Assembly (NCBI GenBank): GCA_046760505.1
Contig: JBHIEG010000032.1
Span: 1-17,149, forward strand
Direction of reading: 5' to 3'
DNA: 17,149 bases
Source of the DNA: CAYFZR01 sp046760505 [NCBI: Candidatus Hydrothermarchaeota archaeon]
Lineage (GTDB): Archaea; CAYFZR01
Below, in pieces: positions 13,290 to 17,149 of the stretch; the stretch's first letter is position 1, and each line of letters opens with the position of its first letter. The position numbers and the translations under genes are program-made. The notes under the pieces were generated by a model. The model was given only the letters and a program-made list of their open reading frames with translations, did not search any database and had not been told where the DNA came from.

Positions 13290-14479
13290 TTTATCCTCTC
13301 CATTAATTCTCTAAGAAAAGACGTGGCGTACACACCCTTTGGCAGATCAAATCTTATTTCCACTTTTCCATTGAGTATATCGTATTCAAAGCCTTTAACC
13401 ACAAGTGCCAGTTCTCTCCTCAACCCTGGAGAAGATAATTCTGGCATACTTTTTATTAGGAAGTCTTCTCTTCTTAAATACTCTTTTTCTATGATTTCTC
13501 TTTCTATTTCACCCATTTTACCTCCTGCTAGTGGAACATCATGGCCGAATAAAACTCCGGTGGGCAGGTTGTTTTTTGAAATGTCTCCTTCCAAAGATTC
13601 AACTATGGGTAATTTTTCATCTATTCTCTTGCTTAAAATTAGATTGAAAAGATAAGACTGGTAAGCATGAACAAAAAGTCTCAAAAGGGGTCTAGGAAGT
13701 CTTCTCAAAGCGCCTACGAAGTCTCTGGGATGTTTAGCTAGATGCTCCAAAATGATTCTCTCATATCTCAGATGATTTGGAAACAATTTTAGACATTTTT
13801 TGTAGTCTTTGGTCTCATCGTATACTTTTCTAGCCTCTATGCTCGATTCAGATTCTGTTTCAAATGGGTGACCCAGGTACCAATCTACTGCAGAGGAAAA
13901 ATCGCCCTTAACTATCATTTTTCCAACCATGTGGGTAATCGGTCTCTTCGATCCAAATCTTTGTATACCAAAAAAATTTGGAACCCCACCGATTTCATTA
14001 ATTCTATCTTCAAAATACTTCAATTTTTCTTCAGGGTTTTCAAAGCAATTTATATTTATTTTAAATCTGTTACCTGAAAGACTTCCCATCTTTATTGGCT
14101 TTTCAGTTTTCTGAGGATTTAATATCTCTATATTAGGCACCCTTATGCTCAACAATTGAGAAGGCTCAATCCCGTATACAGTAACGAGTTGGAAGGTAAC
14201 TGCTCTCTTATCTTTATTCCCAGCGAATCGAAATCTCTTATTGCTTATTTTGAGTTTTCTTGATATTTCTCTGATTGCATTTTGGGTATCTATGTTTTCC
14301 TTTTTAAGCACAAAAGCTGTGTATTCCCCTTTCCCTGAAAATTCTAGTTCTGTTACTGGCTTACCTTGAAATAATTCTATGACAATGAAGTCTGAGCATT
14401 TTTCTCTCATGGTCCCTCTTAAATTACACCCTATGAGGTGTTTCCTCATACCTACAAATTCATCATACATAGAGATCAT
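13286..14479 (-). CDS. truD: tRNA pseudouridine synthase D
   Basis: This 397-residue TruD-family enzyme makes pseudouridine at position 13 of tRNA in bacteria; archaeal homologs modify tRNA and possibly other RNAs. The catalytic motif is FAGNKDKRAVTFQ with Asp90. Other family marks are the early SDFIVIE, the GGVPNFFGIQRFG block, the YQSYLFNLILS helix with the TruD insertion region before it, and the late LPKGVYATSFLRELM. Length is normal for archaeal TruD. The start ATG overlaps the pth2 stop as ATGA, and the end overlaps the next gene as TTGA, so it is the centre of a translationally coupled operon. M4 is an alternative start three codons in. Confidence 0.95.
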   Translation of the reverse strand: MISMYDEFVGMRKHLIGCNLRGTMREKCSDFIVIELFQGKPVTELEFSGKGEYTAFVLKKENIDTQNAIREISRKLKISNKRFRFAGNKDKRAVTFQLVTVYGIEPSQLLSIRVPNIEILNPQKTEKPIKMGSLSGNRFKININCFENPEEKLKYFEDRINEIGGVPNFFGIQRFGSKRPITHMVGKMIVKGDFSSAVDWYLGHPFETESESSIEARKVYDETKDYKKCLKLFPNHLRYERIILEHLAKHPRDFVGALRRLPRPLLRLFVHAYQSYLFNLILSKRIDEKLPIVESLEGDISKNNLPTGVLFGHDVPLAGGKMGEIEREIIEKEYLRREDFLIKSMPELSSPGLRRELALVVKGFEYDILNGKVEIRFDLPKGVYATSFLRELMERIN

Positions 14480-14832
14480 TTCAAGAGCGGCAAGCTCCCT
14501 GTTATGGAATCTATTTTCTTGGATGAGAAAGGTCCAATCGCTAGGGATGTAACAGTTCCTGGGGGCAGTTCAGTTAATCCTGCATCTCGGACCAAGTAGT
14601 TTGGTAAGAATTTTTCATCTGATATCTTTTTTATGCTTAAAATCTCATCCAAGTCCTTACAGGTCAATACTACTTTTTTTTGCCCCCCATCGATCCATTT
14701 TTTAAAGTAAGAGGGAAATCTCTTTTGAGATACTAATGCGGCCCCCACCGATCCATGGGCAACCTGAACGCAGAGTTTACCCTTTGAAATTTCGAGATCT
14801 CTTCTTATCAAGATAACCTGTTTAACCTCCAT
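14476..14832 (-). CDS. pth2: Peptidyl-tRNA hydrolase, Pth2 type
   Basis: This 118-residue enzyme frees tRNA from prematurely dropped peptidyl-tRNA. The family motifs are present: QVILIRRDLEISKGKLCVQVAHGSV near the start (Lys19, His26) and VRDAGLTELPPGTVTSLAIGP at 81-101 (Asp83). Length matches archaeal Pth2. The ATG follows a strong GGAGGA Shine-Dalgarno site, and the gene lies 26 bases after the DUF1616-like gene and overlaps truD by four bases. Grouping with truD makes sense as tRNA maintenance. A Cys replaces the more common Ala at residue 21, in an otherwise normal active-site helix. Confidence 0.95.
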   Translation of the reverse strand: MEVKQVILIRRDLEISKGKLCVQVAHGSVGAALVSQKRFPSYFKKWIDGGQKKVVLTCKDLDEILSIKKISDEKFLPNYLVRDAGLTELPPGTVTSLAIGPFSSKKIDSITGSLPLLK

Positions 14833-14858
14833 TAATCCTCCTTCCTTGGTGTATCCTT

Positions 14859-15170
14859 TTAATCCTTTTCATTTTGATCTATTCTTTCTAACTTATTCTT
14901 TCTCAATCTATACGCTCCATAAGATAGTATCGTAAAAAGAATAAGAGAAATCCAAAGATTGGTCTCGGTAAGTCTTATCGTCTGTGCTAAAAGAAAAGCA
15001 ATGTATACAGAGATTACAATGCTAAGACCAAACCCTAAAACAACTCTTTCCATATTCTCTATGTCTTCTCTTTTGGGATAAATAGCAAAAGTAAATATAT
15101 ATCCTGGGACAAAGAATACAAATGCAAAGCCAACTATCGCATGGATAATGGAAGCAGCATCCAATAACAT
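14859..15170 (-). CDS. Short DUF1616-like membrane protein
   Basis: The 103-residue product has three membrane helices, about 8-31, 43-64 and 71-90, then a charged tail. The block FVPGYIFTFAIYPKREDIENMERVVLGFGLSI-like spans 20-51 (given here only in part: FVPGYIFTF, MERVVLGFGLS) and matches the start of archaeal DUF1616 proteins, which are usually much longer and continue with more helices and an outer domain. This is therefore either a short family member or a natural truncation; no continuation is seen downstream. A GTG one codon upstream (15173) could also start it. It is the first gene of the operon with pth2, truD and the exported protein. Function unknown. Confidence 0.72.
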   Translation of the reverse strand: MLLDAASIIHAIVGFAFVFFVPGYIFTFAIYPKREDIENMERVVLGFGLSIVISVYIAFLLAQTIRLTETNLWISLILFTILSYGAYRLRKNKLERIDQNEKD

Positions 15171-15196
15171 CACCTTTCGTGAATCATAATTTACAC

Positions 15197-15207
15197 AAAT
15201 AAAAAGC
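15197..15207. promoter_or_regulatory. Shared TATA-like element of a divergent promoter
   Basis: CAAATAAAAAG lies about 28 bases before the GTG start of the secretion ATPase on the plus strand. Read on the minus strand as CTTTTTATTTG, it lies about 26-32 bases before the start of the DUF1616-like gene. One element may therefore serve both directions, or the nearby CATAATTTA at 15185-15193 may serve the plus strand. A GGAGGA ribosome site precedes the ATPase start at 15218-15223. Confidence 0.4.
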
Positions 15208-15229
15208 TATCGAGTATGGAGGAAACCTA

Positions 15230-16906
15230 GTGGAGGAGAAAAAGAAAAAATTAGCATATCTGGCGGAAATTTCATCCCGCGATAGCAAAGAATTCCTGGA
15301 TAGGTTATTTGAGCCTGAGCCTGTTAAAGGTGAGAAGATTTTAAAAGAGGTTAGAAGTGAGGTCAAAGATAAGGCACTTTCCCCAACCATGGAAAAATTG
15401 ATCAAAAAGGTCCCTTCTTTGAATCGCGTAATCAGGGGATTTGGAAAATCAAGAACAATCGATGCCTATGGCAAGGTTGAAATCATGGAAGTCAAGGGAG
15501 AAACAGTTCCGCTCTACTTCGTTAACTTACCTCAATTGGCAACAAAAGAAAAGGAGTTGCTGGATGAGGTAAAAGATATTGCAATCGTAGAAATGGATAT
15601 CGATCCTGATTCAATACCAGACCCGATAAAGCGCCGTACGGTATTCATGGATAAAGTAGAAGAGCTCATTAAGAGTAAAAATCCATCTTTGCCCAGTGGA
15701 AGAAGAAAAATATTGGCGGAGTTGATAGTCTCTGATATGATTGGATACGGTCCGCTTGATCACTTAGTGGCTGATGACGATCTTGAAGATATAATGGTAA
15801 TAGGTACAAAAAAGCCTGTTTATGTTGTCCACAGAAAATACGAAGTTTGCAAGACAAATATTGTTTTTGAAAATGAAGAAGAAATAAAATCCATTATAGA
15901 TAAAATTGCTAGACCCATAGGAAGGAGAATAGACCAACAAACACCTTTGCTGGATGCAAGGCTTCCTGATGGGAGCAGGGTGCACGCAACTATACCACCT
16001 GTTTCGTTAGATGGTCCTACTCTAACGATTTCGAAATTCAGGGAGGATCCGCTAACGGTAATAGACTTGATGAACTTCAATACGTTAAATCCTGAACTCG
16101 CTGCTTTCTTGTGGGTATGCGTAGAAGGTTTGGGCATAAAACCAGCTAACGTTCTCTGCGCCGGAGGGAGCAGTTGTGGAAAAACTACCACCGTTAACGT
16201 GCTAGCCACATTCGTTCCAGATACCGAGAGGGTGATTACAATTGAGGACACGGCTGAACTCAAGCTTCCTCTTACCCACTGGATAAGATTTGAAACTAGG
16301 CCTCCGAACATAGAGGGTCGTGGTGAGATAACAATGGACGATCTGGTCAAAAATACCCTCAGAATGAGACCAGATAGAATCATTGTGGGTGAAGTAAGAG
16401 GCACTGAGGCAAGAACATTGTTTACAGCCATGAATACAGGACACGATGGATGTATGGGTACTATACATGCTAATACTGCACAAGAAACAATCACTCGGTT
16501 AACTAATCCCCCAATGGAAGTTCCTGAGATTATGGTTCCTGCCTTGGATTTGATAATAATGCAGAAGAGGATACACCACAGAGAAAAAGGGGTTTTGAGG
16601 AGAATAACAGAAATTGCAGAGGTAGTCGGTATGGAAGGCGGAAAAATCCAGCTAAACAAGATATATGAGTGGGATCCAATGACGGATAACATAAAGCCAA
16701 CAGACGTACCCTGCAGATTGAAACAGGAAATTGCAGAGTATTCCGGACTAACAGGTGATGAAATTAACGTAGAAATCAAAAAGAGAGAAATCGTCCTTGA
16801 ATGGTTAAGAGAACAAGGCATTAGAGATGTAAACGCTGTTGGAAGGGAAATTCAGGCTTTTTACCAAGACCCTGATAAGTACTTGGAGAGAATACTGGAA
16901 AAATAA
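15230..16906 (+). CDS. Archaeal type II/IV secretion system ATPase (GspE/FlaI/PilT family)
   Basis: This 558-residue hexameric ATPase would power assembly of archaeal type IV pilus-like structures from the inner face of the membrane. The N-terminal region (about 1-110) is charged. A domain typical of the family follows at 115-275, with YGPLDHL, DEDLEDIMV-like and GRRIDQQTPLLDARLPDGSR. Walker A is AGGSSCGKTT (311-320, Lys318), the Asp box is VITIEDTAEL, Walker B is RIIVGEVRG (383-391), and the His box is GTIHANT (410-416). Archaellum FlaI proteins and archaeal pilus ATPases share this pattern; no pilin, peptidase or archaellum genes are seen nearby, so its system is not decided. GTG 15230 follows a GGAGGA site. 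Confidence 0.93.
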   Translation: MEEKKKKLAYLAEISSRDSKEFLDRLFEPEPVKGEKILKEVRSEVKDKALSPTMEKLIKKVPSLNRVIRGFGKSRTIDAYGKVEIMEVKGETVPLYFVNLPQLATKEKELLDEVKDIAIVEMDIDPDSIPDPIKRRTVFMDKVEELIKSKNPSLPSGRRKILAELIVSDMIGYGPLDHLVADDDLEDIMVIGTKKPVYVVHRKYEVCKTNIVFENEEEIKSIIDKIARPIGRRIDQQTPLLDARLPDGSRVHATIPPVSLDGPTLTISKFREDPLTVIDLMNFNTLNPELAAFLWVCVEGLGIKPANVLCAGGSSCGKTTTVNVLATFVPDTERVITIEDTAELKLPLTHWIRFETRPPNIEGRGEITMDDLVKNTLRMRPDRIIVGEVRGTEARTLFTAMNTGHDGCMGTIHANTAQETITRLTNPPMEVPEIMVPALDLIIMQKRIHHREKGVLRRITEIAEVVGMEGGKIQLNKIYEWDPMTDNIKPTDVPCRLKQEIAEYSGLTGDEINVEIKKREIVLEWLREQGIRDVNAVGREIQAFYQDPDKYLERILEK

Positions 16907-17018
16907 ATCATGTTCTTGATTTCTTAAAGACTGTGGCGATTAAAGTCTTATTTATATTTCTAATGCTTTATTTCATAAAAATTAAGCGAATAGGGCTTTT
17001 TTATATGATGGGTGAGGG

Positions 17019-17032
17019 GTTAAATTTAAATA
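17019..17032 (+). promoter_or_regulatory. TATA-like element before the last gene
   Basis: The 200-base gap after the ATPase contains GTTAAATTTAAATA, with a predicted start near 17052. The leader would be about 55 bases and holds a GGAGGA site at 17094-17099. A separate promoter means the next gene need not be co-transcribed with the ATPase. No RNA gene is evident in this gap. Confidence 0.35.
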
Positions 17033-17106
17033 TGTTGTTTTATCACTGGCTTTGTAACAGAGTCACTCAATGTAAAAGAGGATGCTAAAAACAGGAGGAC
17101 ATAACC

Positions 17107-17149
17107 ATGTTATCGTACTTTTGGCCAACGCCGGACATGAATATATTCA
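17107..17149 (+). CDS. Start of a further gene, cut by the window edge
   Basis: ATG 17107 follows a strong GGAGGA site with seven bases of spacing and remains open to the last base. Only 14 residues are visible (MLSYFWPTPDMNIF), which is too few to identify. In many archaea a FlaJ/TadC-like membrane protein follows the secretion ATPase, so that is the first candidate, but the visible residues do not prove it. Confidence 0.5.
   Translation, partial: MLSYFWPTPDMNIF

Noticed and set aside
15820-16821. 333-codon open frame on the minus strand.
   Set aside because: It is antisense to the conserved core of the secretion ATPase; its Ser/Val/Ile-rich product reflects the codons of that gene and shows no motif of its own.
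17005-17088. 27-codon frame upstream of the last gene.
   Set aside because: It overlaps the TATA-like element, has no ribosome site and its product shows no recognisable pattern.
1-17149. CRISPR array, insertion sequence, phage or defence island.
   Set aside because: No regularly spaced repeats, transposase, integrase, restriction or toxin-antitoxin signatures are visible, and base composition is even across the window.

Overview
This 17.1 kb, A+T-rich window comes from an archaeal chromosome. The evidence is an archaeal-type Pth2 and TruD pair, a PhoU-like regulator with an AbrB DNA-binding domain, membrane-anchored Lon-like (S16) proteases of archaeal type, an archaeal pilus/archaellum-type secretion ATPase, TATA-like boxes about 26-30 bases before many start codons, and Shine-Dalgarno sites mainly at operon-internal genes. 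A euryarchaeal lineage fits best, but I cannot name a genus from sequence alone. There are no insertion sequences, CRISPR arrays, phage genes or rRNA genes. Most of it reads as ordinary chromosome with several lineage-specific small and membrane proteins.

Left part (1-7.1 kb): a tRNA-Pro gene with an odd AGG anticodon (minus); a large exported S16 protease with a C-terminal membrane anchor (minus); a membrane-anchored thioredoxin (plus) meeting tail to tail with a CcdA/DsbD-like electron-transfer membrane protein (minus); an AbrB-PhoU regulator; cysteinyl-tRNA synthetase overlapping a HAD phosphatase; and a 67-residue protein of unknown role on the opposite strand.

Middle (7.1-12.3 kb): a lipoprotein metallo-beta-lactamase-fold hydrolase; a cysteine-containing 155-residue protein; a small two-helix membrane protein whose promoter is nested with that of a 5-formyltetrahydrofolate cyclo-ligase-like gene; endonuclease III overlapping the latter; a possible 54-residue basic protein; a second S16 protease anchored at its N terminus; and a minus-strand run of a 47-residue zinc-ribbon protein, a two-helix membrane protein with a possible OB-like domain, and a YdjM-like membrane metal-dependent hydrolase.

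Right part (12.3-17.1 kb): a tightly coupled minus-strand operon of a DUF1616-like membrane protein, pth2, truD and an exported single-anchor protein, divergent from a type II/IV secretion ATPase (plus). After a 200-base gap a further plus-strand gene begins and runs off the window.

The genes fall into two themes: translation and tRNA maintenance (tRNA-Pro, CysRS, Pth2, TruD), and cell-surface or extracytoplasmic work (two proteases, thioredoxin plus CcdA, lipoprotein hydrolase, exported helical protein, secretion ATPase). I did not find a clear novel defence or biosynthetic system. The points most worth checking are the A34 tRNA-Pro, the paired proteases and their shared helical motif with the truD-linked protein, and the small proteins that automatic annotation would miss.
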